A stretch of DNA of 64,000 nucleotides from Rhynchopus sp. YZ270_cl-10 (GCA_964035575.1 OZ037879.1:1302001-1366000); one strand, 5' to 3'. Shown: positions 52,684 through 64,000, counted from the first letter of the stretch. Notes: generated by a model not told the origin, from the letters alone. Program-made: numbers and translations.

Positions 52684-55600
52684 ATGGATGTGAACGTGAG
52701 GAGAGCGGTGCAGGAAGATATACCACAGATCCGCGCGCTCTTCGATGCAGGTCCCGACACAGGCCCGCACGCGTGGCGAGAGAAGTACCCTGGTGACATC
52801 AACTTCTCGTATATCCTAGAGACCGGGTTTCTGTCTGTGGTTGCTGTGGATGAGGCGGACGCTGTGGTCGGGTTTGCTGGTGTGAATGACAGCCCCACTG
52901 CGACTGTCGAGCAGCAGACCATCCCCTCCGAGGACTGGGAGACCTGGGTGCACACACACTACGACACAGCGCAGAAGTCACCCGACCTCTGCCCTGCCAA
53001 CACCCTCTGGGTGACAATGCTCATCGCACAGCCCGCCTACGCAGAGGCAGCTGCAGCACAGATACTGCGCACCGTCGCAGTCACGATGAACACAGCACGC
53101 TACTTCCTCTTCACAGTCTCCTCAGAGGTGGGTCTCTTCAGCCCCCTCACCAGAACCTTCCAGCGCATCCCTGTAAAGGGCGAGGCGCCAGAGATGTCGC
53201 TCTACTTCTGCTTCAGGTCCGATGTGCTGCCAGACCTGCTCATCAGAAAGGGCCTCGTGGAGGACTTCGACGACCTCATGCCCCTCCTGCAGGCAGGCGA
53301 TGGTGTGCTCACCACCCCGCCAGAGGAGTTCTACCTGGACGAGACGCTCGAGAACCAGAACGAAAACCACTCCGTGCTTGTGGCCGAGGACCCAGACACG
53401 CGGCAGATCATCGGACTGATGTGCATGGTGTCGGACATGGAGTCGCAGACACACCTGACAAAACACTACAACACAGAGGTGTACAACAAGCTGCGCCCCA
53501 TGGCCGGCTTCGAAAGGCCAGAGGGTGGGAACGGGTCGCTGAACTCGTTTCTGATCACGTTCTTCTTCCTCGACCCTGACTATGAAGACCGTGCTGCGTG
53601 CTTCCTGGGGAACGCCTTCGCAGAGTTCCCGAAGGTCGACTACTGCTTTGTGCACCTCCCGCACACCACCACGGAACACCCGCTCCTGCAGGACTTCTCG
53701 TACATCCCGCTGAAGACGGGGCTCACGTTGCCGAATGGTGTGTGGCTTCTTTCGCACCACAGCATAGCGCCGCTGAAGGTGACAACAGTGGAACAGCGCG
53801 ACATCAAAACCCTGGAGAACATGCTGGGCTCGCAGAGCGAGATGTCGCACGAGACGTCCGCAAAGCTGGTGGGACTTGCAAAAGTCACACTCAAGATGGA
53901 GACCCCACAAGACGAGCAGCCGCGTTCGCCTACGTTCACAGAGAACTCCGGGCTGGGGGAACTGCACTGCTTCCAGCTGTCGCAGGACGGTGTGATGGTG
54001 GCGTTCTGCATGGTGCGGTCGCTTACCTCCGAGGACCTGCACCACCTGAGAGGGAACTTCGACCTCGACACGATGATCTGCTTCCACCCGAGTGGGCAGC
54101 CCGACTACACTGCAACGAAGCTTGGCCCCGACTGTCCAGCAGAGCGGCACAACCTCTCAGGCACAATGAAGGCGATCGACGTGCAGTACTTCTACGTGAG
54201 GCCTGCCTTCAGGAACAGAATCAGGTCCTTCCTGCGGGAGATTCTGCGGCAAACGAACACCCAGGTGATTTTCTACTGCCTCACGATGATGGACGAAGCT
54301 GCGCAGTCGCTTGTGATGGAACTGATTCTCGCCAAGCCTCGCAGGATCAGCGAACTCGCAAAGGCGCCAGACGCTCAGGCGGAAACAGAGGAAACGGAGC
54401 TGATGTGCCTGCATTACATGTCGAAGAAACAGCTTTCCGACGAAAAGACGAAAATACACGCTCGCCTGGTTGTCATTGGCGCGTCCACCACAGGTATGTG
54501 TGCGAAACCAGCTCTTTTTTTATGTGGAATGACTATCTACACAACCTTCAGGTCTTGCCGCTATCTATGCGTGGCTCAACATTCCGTACCTGCAAATTGC
54601 AAACCTGGTGCTCGTGTCGCGTGACGGGATTCCGTTGCACCCTTCATCTGCAGATGCGGAGCAGTGGGGGGTGGACACGATGACGTGGCTGGAGCGAGAG
54701 TATATGCTCTTCAGAATTGCGGGCAAGCTCCGTGTCATCGAGGGGACGATGATTGAGTTTGAGCGTGCTGAGAAGTACATCATCACCGACAACGGCTTTG
54801 TTGAGCCCTACGACCACCTTGTCATAGCAGCGGGACGACAGTTCTCCATCCCACGCGAGACAGCCTCCCGCCACCTTGCCAAGAACGGCATCTTTGAGTT
54901 GTGCAGCCAAGCACAGATTCACAAAATCAAGCAACACATCCGCGAGTCCGAGGCCTACGAAGACGAGCTTTCCAACGCTGTGGTCTACGGGTCAGGGCTT
55001 GACGTGTACTCCGCAGCAACAGCACTCACACGTGTCGGCTTGGCCCCGTCTCGCATTGTGATAGTGTCGCCAGACGACATTGCCGATGTCGACCAGAAGT
55101 CTGCCTTTAAAGACACATCGGTTGACTTTAAGGTCGACCGTCTTCTCGATCAACTCGGCGCGAAAGTGTACAAGAACTACATCCTTGAGCGCACAGACTG
55201 TGACGAGGACCACAACCTGTCGTCTATCTACATCACCCAAGTGGTCGGGAAGACGGACGACGCGAACCCTGATGGGAAGGGCGATGCGAACGAGGCACCG
55301 ACGGACGCACGCTCGCGACACCAGCGGAAGATTGTCGAGATCCCTGCCACAATGCTTATCTACTGCCACGAGAAGGACATTGACACACAGATCTTGTCCG
55401 CTTTGAACAAGCGGTCCATTGTGTTTGATGGGCGTGTCATTGTCCGAGCAAACTACAGAACAACCGACCCCAACATCTATGCCATTGGGCCCATCGCTAT
55501 GTTCTCCGGACGCTTCGGCCCAAGCGACGAGTTTGAAATGTACAATGCGCTTGAGGTGGGAAAGCGGTTTGCGGAGACAGTTCTCGGGTTCTTGGGTGTG

Positions 55601-56478
55601 GATGAGTTCTATCAAGATGATGACAATGAAATGAGCTCAAACCCGATCGACCAAAACACTCTTCTGGATCCAACTGCGGCGATCGAGGAAGCGCCGAAAC
55701 CGAAGTTGGAGCAAATGCCCACAAAGCTCCCGAAGTACACGGACAACGTGACCCAACGCATGCAGCTCCCGAATGACCATGTCTTCTTCACATGCTACAC
55801 AGCTTGGTACCACGAAGTCGAGCAGAAATGCAAATACCTATCTTCGTCAGAACCTATCATGGAGGGCCCTGGTCGTAATTCGTACGTACGCCTTTCTATC
55901 GGCCCCAACGGCCACATCGAGTGTGTGTGCTACTTTGGGTCTGAAGAGGTGGAGTTGAGAAGCCTCGCATCTCTGGTGGGGATGCCGGAGTCCCTGCTCA
56001 ACATTGTTTACGAGTACGAGCAGCGGAAGGACGACAAAGGCACATCCTCGTTGAACATTCTTCTCTACTTGCGTTCCAAGGTATGTAGACACAATATTAC
56101 ACCACACACCACACACACCACACCACAGTGGGCATCTGTTGTGTACTTCTCTACCTTCACCCAGTTCTTCCTGCAGCTCCAAGAAACTCTGAAGCAGCAC
56201 TCCGACACGGAAGTGTTGCGTAGGAAACTCACGGAGTACGTCAGCACCGAAGGGGTTAACGATCTCGACAAGGACACAAGGGAAAAACTGATTGGTGAAG
56301 CCGCCAAGGAAGGCTCAGCGACACGCCGTCTCATAGAGCTTGAGATGATAAAGTTTCTTCACAAGAACAAGGTATGCACAGAGTGAACAACGAATCGACG
56401 AAACACTCCCAACAGCAACACCTGCCGAAGACGTATTATCTGCCTGACATCAACAAGTTTGTCCAACCTGTGTGCTAG
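52684..56478 (+). CDS. CFAP61: Cilia- and flagella-associated protein 61 (4 exons)
   Basis: Exons 52684-54493, 54552-56080, 56129-56371 and 56416-56478; introns of 58, 48 and 44 bp start GTATGT or GTATGC. Joined product 1214 aa, close to the length of animal CFAP61. The N-terminal 200 residues are GNAT-like, starting VRRAVQEDIPQIRALFDAGP. Around residue 597 the first join gives LVVIGASTTGLAAIYAWLNI, a Rossmann nucleotide-binding loop, with DHLVIAAGRQFSIP later, as in the pyridine-nucleotide-oxidoreductase-like half of CFAP61. The C-terminus from the last small exon is QHLPKTYYLPDINKF. CFAP61 belongs to the calmodulin- and radial-spoke-associated complex at spoke 3 of the axoneme. The 3' site of intron 2 could instead be CTGCAG at 56176, dropping 16 residues; both keep frame. 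Confidence 0.9.
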
Positions 56479-56957
56479 CACACCCCAGTATTTACACATT
56501 TTACATTGGCTTTTGTTGGGTGAACTCTGCCTTTTTCTTTGAGATGGTGCGCAAGAGACACATTATCTCTCAAGTTTTCTTTTCTGTTTCGGAATAAAGC
56601 CAAATTCAAAGAGCTCACAGAGGGTGTCCTTTAAAAAAAGAGGGGGGGTTTTTTTTTTCTCTCTTTTTCAGTGCAGTCCACTTCAGAACCGGAATCATCT
56701 CATCCGCAGCCGACCGTCACCCTGACTCTTCTGTCGTAGATCCTTTTGTCAGCCTGTACCAGGCTAAATAGTTCGATAAGTTCAGCACGGCCCATATTTT
56801 GTTTAAGGTGACTAAGCACGAGAGGCTTAGGATCATCTTATAAAACTTTTCTTTTGTTTCCCTCCCATCGGAGTCTCATCCCCCTCCCTTTTCTTCAACA
56901 CCCACTTTAAACCCATCTACAAGTGTATCAGGTTCTGACACAGACCCAGACAGCACC
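56479..56957. other. Intergenic with a type 1 motif
   Basis: 480 bp, no gene; the consensus type 1 motif is at 56805-56855, followed by a long pyrimidine tract and AGs before the next ATG. Confidence 0.7.
56805..56855 (+). repeat. Dispersed intergenic motif, type 1 (consensus form)
   Basis: AAGGTGA then CTAAGC, loop ACGAGAG, GCTTAG; tail GATCATCTTATAAAACTTTT. It lies 100 bp before the start codon of the next gene. Confidence 0.7.
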
Positions 56958-58007
56958 ATGTCCGGCTATCGGGAGAACGTGAGTATTCCGGATGAACGGA
57001 GCAATCTGCTCAAGAGCACACAACCACAGCCGCAGCAACAGAGAGAGAGCGACGTGTCGGGGGACGCAACCCCTGAGCATGTCGCTGTTGTTAAGAGCAA
57101 AATTGGTAACGAGGTGACGTTTGTGTGGGCGACGAACGAAGCAGCCGCTTACAAAACGGCGAAGGCACGTTTGAAAATGTCTTACTCTCTTTTATGTTAC
57201 CTGCTGTTGCCTTCCTTAGTTGTATTCCTTAGTGCGTCCTTATTATATTACTTTCAGATCCGAAGAATGTCCTTCCTCCCGTTTGGCTTAGCGATGATCT
57301 CGGGGAGTGTGCTCCTCCTCAGCCTTATACCGGTGTTGTACTTTGGGTGTGCAAAAAAGATAGCAAAAAACGGTGCCAACGTATGTTACTTCGCCACAAC
57401 AGATGGGTTCGGCATTGTGGACTGCAGAGCAAACGATTACGTTTACAACACGTGGGATCACGCCCTTGGTGTGAGAGTGTCACAAGGTTCTGTGGAAATC
57501 AGCACGCCACTCATGCCTGACCAGTCAGGTATGTTGAGCATCGCCCAAACGTGGCTTGTCAACGATCCCGACGCTGTGGCGTTGGTCCTTCGTGGCGCCA
57601 TTGCCGACTACAACAAAAGGATAGGCGTAGCAGTTGTGCAAATGGATATGACACCGGGGCAGACACCGGGGCAGACGCCGGGGCAGACGCCGGGGCAAGC
57701 ACCGGCACAATCAAGTCAAGCGAAGGTCAGGGTGTTTGTAGGACACCAATTCACACCGGATGATTTCCGCATAGCATTCGTCGACACTTCTGCATCTCGT
57801 GAGGCATGGCTTGTTACTTTGGGTGAGGTGTTGGGGACACGGTTGTTCAGTAACACCGTCGTGAGCCTTGCAGTGCCCTCAGGCCCAACAATTGCTCTCT
57901 CGACTCCAGAGGGCATCACATCAAACGACAGGCTCTTGGTGGGAGTAGCCCCTTTGACCGCGAACACAAACATTCTCAAGCGGGGAGGAGGGTGTTCGAA
58001 CAGGTGA
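56958..58007 (+). CDS. Two-span membrane protein of unknown function
   Basis: 349 aa. A polar N-terminal part (residues 1-72, Gln/Ser-rich) is followed by two hydrophobic spans at about 76-98 (LLCYLLLPSLVVFLSASLLY) and 107-130 (LPFGLAMISGSVLLLSLIPV). The rest is soluble, with strands reminiscent of a PH-like lipid-binding fold (CYFATTDGFGIVDCRANDYV), but this is only an impression. A short repeat TPGQ (four perfect copies, 12 bp each, about 57651-57700) separates it from a C-terminal globular part. Both ends probably face the cytosol. I recognise no family. Codon use is less GC-rich than in the neighbours. It is the last gene before the repeats at the right. Confidence 0.7.
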   Translation: MSGYRENVSIPDERSNLLKSTQPQPQQQRESDVSGDATPEHVAVVKSKIGNEVTFVWATNEAAAYKTAKARLKMSYSLLCYLLLPSLVVFLSASLLYYFQIRRMSFLPFGLAMISGSVLLLSLIPVLYFGCAKKIAKNGANVCYFATTDGFGIVDCRANDYVYNTWDHALGVRVSQGSVEISTPLMPDQSGMLSIAQTWLVNDPDAVALVLRGAIADYNKRIGVAVVQMDMTPGQTPGQTPGQTPGQAPAQSSQAKVRVFVGHQFTPDDFRIAFVDTSASREAWLVTLGEVLGTRLFSNTVVSLAVPSGPTIALSTPEGITSNDRLLVGVAPLTANTNILKRGGGCSNR

Positions 58008-60077
58008 AACATGGGAAATAATGCACTTTCGATTGTGCGCACAAACGAAAGTAATATCCACGCCCCCCACCCCTTTTTTTAGGTCCCGTGCTGTACCTTA
58101 AATTGCAGTCAATCCATGGGTTCATTCCTCCTGAAACTCTATGAAGGTGTTGACCGCTCGAACCGATGTCTCCTACCTGATCAGATTACAAAACAGGAGG
58201 CGAGGAGGGGTATGCGGGGCGTTTTGCCTTCAGGGATTCTTTTTGTTTTTCAGCAACCCTGCCTCTCTTAAAACTACCAGTGCATAGCCTTTGTCTTTCT
58301 GTTGGGGTATGCGGGACTTCCCTTAGTCCTCAGGGTCTAAACGCCCCTGCCTTCTTTTATGCAAGTTCACCCTGGCGGGGTATATAAATGCTGGGTCAGG
58401 CTGGCCCCCCTATGCTATGATGGGTGCTCGCACCCGGAGCATAAATGGCCAGCGGTCAGGCCAGAGTCACTCTGCAGAGTCTCTCTGCCACGCCTTTGGG
58501 TTACGGTGTGCTGCCTGTAAAGACGTCTATTGTATATCCCTAAGAGAAAGGGTGAGGCCCAACTGTCGGTACAGCATGGGGCGCCAAGAGAGAGATGTTG
58601 CCCTTTTTGTGTTTTTGGGTTTCTGCTCTCTTGTGTAGACTATCGTGCATCAAGCGTTGGGTGCAGCGAACTGCAGTACCTGTAAGCTCACAACCCTCTT
58701 CAACGGAAGGTGGGCCGCCGGCTGTCGAGCGGTTGTGAACCGCCCTCGTTCTCTTACGGTACGGGCCAGTCATTAGGTTCCTTTTTACATCTTCTGTTGT
58801 TGGCCGCAGGGTACTTGTGCTTTCATCCGGATGGCTGGCATCGTACGTGGGTCAGTCGGAGGTGCCTGCATTAATAATAACTTCACTTTTACCCTTCGTA
58901 GGTATAGTGGTACTATTCTTTGACTACCAAACGCCCAGTCGGGCGTCGATATTCGCTCAATTCAAAAGTTGGTTGTTTTCCCGCTCCAATCGCGAGCACT
59001 CAATCAACCAAAGGTAGTTCGTGCATTGAACTGAAGAACAGTACCCTTGCGATCCTTTTAATTTCCCCCTTTTGAGGATCGAAGTTTTCCCCCTCCCCAT
59101 TGCCTTGTCTTGTTTGATTCGGCACATAACGTAACCTTTCTTTCTTCTGCACTGCCACACCACGCGAGTTGCGCTGCAACAGTTTTTATTAGACATGTGT
59201 GCATTTCTAGTGAAATTTTTCAGTATCCACGAGTAGTTTTTCCCTCCCGTGCTCCCCATCTCTCACACATACATTACATTCATCAGAAAAATTGTCAATT
59301 TTTTCGTTCATTATTGTGAACAGCGCTTGGTGTTTTTCAAAAAAAAAAAAAAAACGTGTGACTGAGTGTGGGGATGCGTTCAAGAATTATACTCTTTCCC
59401 CAAACCCCTTTTCATCTCTAGTTTTCTTTATCCAAACGTCGAGTGGACGCGTAATAATTTTGAAGTGAGAAGGTGTTTCCTATAGCACTCAGCCAGTTCC
59501 TTGACAAAAAAAGGTAGATGTGATATGAACGTGTGTGATTTAGTGCCAAAAGAAATCAGACAGAATCACTCTCTGTTAGAAGAAATGATCATTTCCCACT
59601 TTTTGTATTTTTCCCAGTGTGTTGTAGTTGTGTCAATCCCTCTATGTTTGTCATTCCGACAGTCGTTTGAATCCATAGACAGCCATTTGAGACCACGACC
59701 AGCCACGATCACTGCTTCCAACTTTCAACCCAGCTATTTTTTTACCCCCTGTTTTAGAACCAACAGAGAGTGTTGTTAAGATTATGTTAGCGTTTCTATC
59801 AAAGCAAAATACTCCCGGTCACCTGAGGGCAGTGCTTCGCCTTCAGGGTCCACAGCTCCTTGTTGGAGCTTTTTCTTTATTTTTTTCCGGTTCGTTTTTC
59901 AAGCTCTTTCTAAACGGGTTGGCCCACTATTATCCTACCTTGACAAGCGTCCCTCTTTTTTGGTTAGTTTCAACAAAACAGGGTTGACGATGTTTCACTT
60001 GTGTAAATACAACTTGAATATCTTTACAGGGGTTCGGGTCTGAGTGAGCCTTGTTCTGGAGACAAACCCATTTTCTG
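58008..60077. other. Gene-free region before the satellite
   Basis: 2 kb. The part 58280-58760 differs from normal spacer: GC-richer, with a TATA-like GGGGTATATAAATGC at 58376 and several short palindromes; it could be part of an old repeat or a non-coding transcription unit. Nothing in it could be named. The rest is T-rich. Confidence 0.5.
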
Positions 60078-62509
60078 GCTCCTTAGCTCCTTAGCTCCTT
60101 AGCTCCTTAGCTCCTTAGCTCCTTAGCTCCTTAGCTCCTTAGCTCCTTAGCTCCTTAGCTCCTTAGCTCCTTAGCTCCTTAGCTCCTTAGCTCCTTAGCT
60201 CCTTAGCTCCTTAGCTCCTTAGCTCCTTAGCTCCTTAGCTCCTTAGCTCCTTAGCTCCTTAGCTCCTTAGCTCCTTAGCTCCTTAGCTCCTTAGCTCCTT
60301 AGCTCCTTAGCTCCTTAGCTCCTTAGCTCCTTAGCTCCTTAGCTCCTTAGCTCCTTAGCTCCTTAGCTCCTTAGCTCCTTAGCTCCTTAGCTCCTTAGCT
60401 CCTTAGCTCCTTAGCTCCTTAGCTCCTTAGCTCCTTAGCTCCTTAGCTCCTTAGCTCCTTAGCTCCTTAGCTCCTTAGCTCCTTAGCTCCTTAGCTCCTT
60501 AGCTCCTTAGCTCCTTAGCTCCTTAGCTCCTTAGCTCCTTAGCTCCTTAGCTCCTTAGCTCCTTAGCTCCTTAGCTCCTTAGCTCCTTAGCTCCTTAGCT
60601 CCTTAGCTCCTTAGCTCCTTAGCTCCTTAGCTCCTTAGCTCCTTAGCTCCTTAGCTCCTTAGCTCCTTAGCTCCTTAGCTCCTTAGCTCCTTAGCTCCTT
60701 AGCTCCTTAGCTCCTTAGCTCCTTAGCTCCTTAGCTCCTTAGCTCCTTAGCTCCTTAGCTCCTTAGCTCCTTAGCTCCTTAGCTCCTTAGCTCCTTAGCT
60801 CCTTAGCTCCTTAGCTCCTTAGCTCCTTAGCTCCTTAGCTCCTTAGCTCCTTAGCTCCTTAGCTCCTTAGCTCCTTAGCTCCTTAGCTCCTTAGCTCCTT
60901 AGCTCCTTAGCTCCTTAGCTCCTTAGCTCCTTAGCTCCTTAGCTCCTTAGCTCCTTAGCTCCTTAGCTCCTTAGCTCCTTAGCTCCTTAGCTCCTTAGCT
61001 CCTTAGCTCCTTAGCTCCTTAGCTCCTTAGCTCCTTAGCTCCTTAGCTCCTTAGCTCCTTAGCTCCTTAGCTCCTTAGCTCCTTAGCTCCTTAGCTCCTT
61101 AGCTCCTTAGCTCCTTAGCTCCTTAGCTCCTTAGCTCCTTAGCTCCTTAGCTCCTTAGCTCCTTAGCTCCTTAGCTCCTTAGCTCCTTAGCTCCTTAGCT
61201 CCTTAGCTCCTTAGCTCCTTAGCTCCTTAGCTCCTTAGCTCCTTAGCTCCTTAGCTCCTTAGCTCCTTAGCTCCTTAGCTCCTTAGCTCCTTAGCTCCTT
61301 AGCTCCTTAGCTCCTTAGCTCCTTAGCTCCTTAGCTCCTTAGCTCCTTAGCTCCTTAGCTCCTTAGCTCCTTAGCTCCTTAGCTCCTTAGCTCCTTAGCT
61401 CCTTAGCTCCTTAGCTCCTTAGCTCCTTAGCTCCTTAGCTCCTTAGCTCCTTAGCTCCTTAGCTCCTTAGCTCCTTAGCTCCTTAGCTCCTTAGCTCCTT
61501 AGCTCCTTAGCTCCTTAGCTCCTTAGCTCCTTAGCTCCTTAGCTCCTTAGCTCCTTAGCTCCTTAGCTCCTTAGCTCCTTAGCTCCTTAGCTCCTTAGCT
61601 CCTTAGCTCCTTAGCTCCTTAGCTCCTTAGCTCCTTAGCTCCTTAGCTCCTTAGCTCCTTAGCTCCTTAGCTCCTTAGCTCCTTAGCTCCTTAGCTCCTT
61701 AGCTCCTTAGCTCCTTAGCTCCTTAGCTCCTTAGCTCCTTAGCTCCTTAGCTCCTTAGCTCCTTAGCTCCTTAGCTCCTTAGCTCCTTAGCTCCTTAGCT
61801 CCTTAGCTCCTTAGCTCCTTAGCTCCTTAGCTCCTTAGCTCCTTAGCTCCTTAGCTCCTTAGCTCCTTAGCTCCTTAGCTCCTTAGCTCCTTAGCTCCTT
61901 AGCTCCTTAGCTCCTTAGCTCCTTAGCTCCTTAGCTCCTTAGCTCCTTAGCTCCTTAGCTCCTTAGCTCCTTAGCTCCTTAGCTCCTTAGCTCCTTAGCT
62001 CCTTAGCTCCTTAGCTCCTTAGCTCCTTAGCTCCTTAGCTCCTTAGCTCCTTAGCTCCTTAGCTCCTTAGCTCCTTAGCTCCTTAGCTCCTTAGCTCCTT
62101 AGCTCCTTAGCTCCTTAGCTCCTTAGCTCCTTAGCTCCTTAGCTCCTTAGCTCCTTAGCTCCTTAGCTCCTTAGCTCCTTAGCTCCTTAGCTCCTTAGCT
62201 CCTTAGCTCCTTAGCTCCTTAGCTCCTTAGCTCCTTAGCTCCTTAGCTCCTTAGCTCCTTAGCTCCTTAGCTCCTTAGCTCCTTAGCTCCTTAGCTCCTT
62301 AGCTCCTTAGCTCCTTAGCTCCTTAGCTCCTTAGCTCCTTAGCTCCTTAGCTCCTTAGCTCCTTAGCTCCTTAGCTCCTTAGCTCCTTAGCTCCTTAGCT
62401 CCTTAGCTCCTTAGCTCCTTAGCTCCTTAGCTCCTTAGCTCCTTAGCTCCTTAGCTCCTTAGCTCCTTAGCTCCTTAGCTCCTTAGCTCCTTAGCTCCTT
62501 AGCTCCTTA
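60078..62509 (+). repeat. 8-bp satellite AGCTCCTT, about 304 copies
   Basis: 2432 bp of head-to-tail AGCTCCTT with no change that I can see by eye. Every unit has an AGCT palindrome. Either strand has stops in all frames, so it does not code. Confidence 0.97.
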
Positions 62510-64000
62510 CCTTGGTATGTATTGGGAAGAGTTCTGGGAGGTCATATTTGATGTCTAAGGCATCTAGGGTGCACAGGGGTGGCCGAACCTCCTGGAAAGT
62601 GAGCTTTGAAAAGGTGCACAGGGGGCTTTTCACTTTTATACAAGGGTGCACAGGGGACGAGACCCACCATTGTTGTTGTTGATTTTGTTGTGCGTCATTG
62701 TTGTTTTCCCCTTTGGGTGTCAGTCAGTCGGGTCAGGTCACACTTACAGAAGTTCTCAAAAATTTTCACCAAAAAGAAAGCTACTAAACAGATTATGGAA
62801 CTTCCTATTTATTTGTTTGTGTGTTACAGAGGAAACGGCTCACTCAATCCCCTCCTTCTCCTCCCCTCGAAAAAATCGACCAAAAAATCGTCATTTTTCG
62901 GGGTCACGGTGACAAAAAGTTGCATTTTTTCACGAAAAATGGTCGGAATGTGACTTGAATGGGCTCTAATGGGTATATTATGCACACAACATACCTAAAT
63001 TATGTCGATATTTCACCGGCGGAGCCGAAAACATCGATTTTCAGGGTGTGCAAAACTGTAAAAATGACGAAAATCGGAAAAATGACGATTTTTTGGTGAA
63101 AATATTTTTCACAGAAAATCGAATTTTACTATTAAGATTGGCTTTGGGCATGACCCAGTAAGGTTACTATGGGCCCCATGGGACATATACACCCGAATAC
63201 CAGGCCGTATTTTCAAAAAGTTGATAATCCCAGTATATGGTATGGCCCTGTGGTACGAAATTTTTGGCCGAAAAAATCGACCAAAAAATCGTCATTTTTC
63301 GGGGTCACGGTGACAAAAAGTTGCATTTTTTCACGAAAAATGGTCGGAATGTGACTTGAATGGGCTCTAATGGGTATATTATGCACATAACATACCTAAA
63401 TTATGTCGATATTTCACCGGCGGAGCCGAAAAAATCGATTTTCAGGGTGTGCAAAACTGTAAAAATCACCAAAATCCCAAAAATCACGATTTTTTTTCAA
63501 AAATATTTTTTTCAAAAAAATCGATTTTAAAATATTGGTTTGGCTTGTGCGGGGACCTGAATCTGGGGCAACATACCCTGTGGGACATACTGGGCCCGAT
63601 GCAAGGCCGATTTTTCAAAAATATGGTTGCCCCGGTAGACGGTATGGCCCTGCAGGTCAGTGCATCGGGCCAAAAATCATGAAAAAATCATGATTTTGGG
63701 GTCTGGCACCCCATGGGCACATATATCTGGGGGTGTGAAATATGCATGGAATCGACCGATTGGGGGTGTTATAGGTCCTGGGGGCCCACATGGGCCATAT
63801 TTCACGCTATTGGGTCACGGGAAAGTGATTTTGACATTTTTTCATCGATTTTAGCTGTGAGAACCCTTCAAAAACACTGATTTTGGGGTGTTTCTGAGAC
63901 GGTACGCTATACCCAGGGTCATATTAGGTATTAGTCCGGTCGACTTTTTGAAAAAACGACCCCGCAATGGACTCAGGGGTGCCAGATAGTGTATATGCAC
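62510..64000 (+). repeat. Tandem satellite of about 400-bp units, runs off the window
   Basis: First comes GGTGCACAGGGG three times (62569, 62613, 62645). Then a unit starting near 62868 recurs near 63272 at about 90% identity (shared GTCATTTTTCGGGGTCACGG, CACCGGCGGAGCCGAAAA), and a more diverged third unit starts near 63660. A/T-rich AAATCGATTTT palindromes alternate with GGGCCC-like blocks. ORFs here are short and shared only because of the repeat. Confidence 0.85.

Noticed and set aside
53122-54150. 342-codon ORF on the - strand
   Set aside because: Antisense of the CFAP61 first exon.
58100-58200. Possible tRNA on the - strand (GGTTCGAGCGGTC)
   Set aside because: The stem around the loop does not pair and no acceptor stem exists.
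58280-58760. Solo long terminal repeat
   Set aside because: A TATA-like box is present but no paired flanking duplication or terminal TG...CA could be shown.
60078-62509. Telomere
   Set aside because: AGCTCCTT has no G-run pattern of telomeres and unique and satellite DNA continues after it.

Overview
This window is nuclear DNA of a flagellated, mitochondriate protist. The support is short GT-AG introns (44-119 bp, usually starting GTATGT or GTATGC and often ending CACCACAG), two copies of the mitochondrial porin VDAC, an OXA1/YidC-type membrane insertase, and two axoneme proteins (CFAP61 and a WDR49/CFAP337-like EF-hand plus WD40 protein). Coding DNA is GC-rich and intergenic DNA is rich in T and C runs. 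Every convincing protein gene lies on the + strand. Most start codons sit just behind a pyrimidine tract and an AG. Together this recalls one-way gene clusters with spliced-leader processing, as in Euglenozoa, but that placement is inference and I name no genus.

Layout. 1-11 kb: the end of a U-box/F-box protein, a JmjC/cupin oxygenase, a 1301-aa unknown protein, a ubiquitin-like plus beta-propeller protein, and a P-loop ATPase. 11.9-19.1 kb: two VDAC genes, apparently identical including both introns, flanking the EF-hand/WD40 gene. 20-36.5 kb: an alpha/beta hydrolase, a RING protein, a PPR protein, an unknown SQ-rich nuclear-type protein, OXA1, a possible 70-aa protein, and a surface protein (signal peptide, propeller, mucin-like repeats, seven membrane spans). 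36.5-45.6 kb: gene-free, holding three nested palindromic or terminal-inverted-repeat DNA elements with readable target duplications. 45.6-58 kb: a JMJD8-like ER protein, exportin-T (four exons), CFAP61 (four exons) and a two-span membrane protein. 58-64 kb: gene-free, with about 304 copies of an 8-bp unit and then a roughly 400-bp tandem satellite that runs off the right end.

The genes do not form a pathway; they are housekeeping, flagellar, mitochondrial and regulatory genes of a gene-dense locus. The most unusual non-coding signal is a family of short hairpin motifs scattered between genes, all in the gene-sense orientation. Several keep a loop ACGAGAG while the stem changes. This is the best candidate here for something undescribed.
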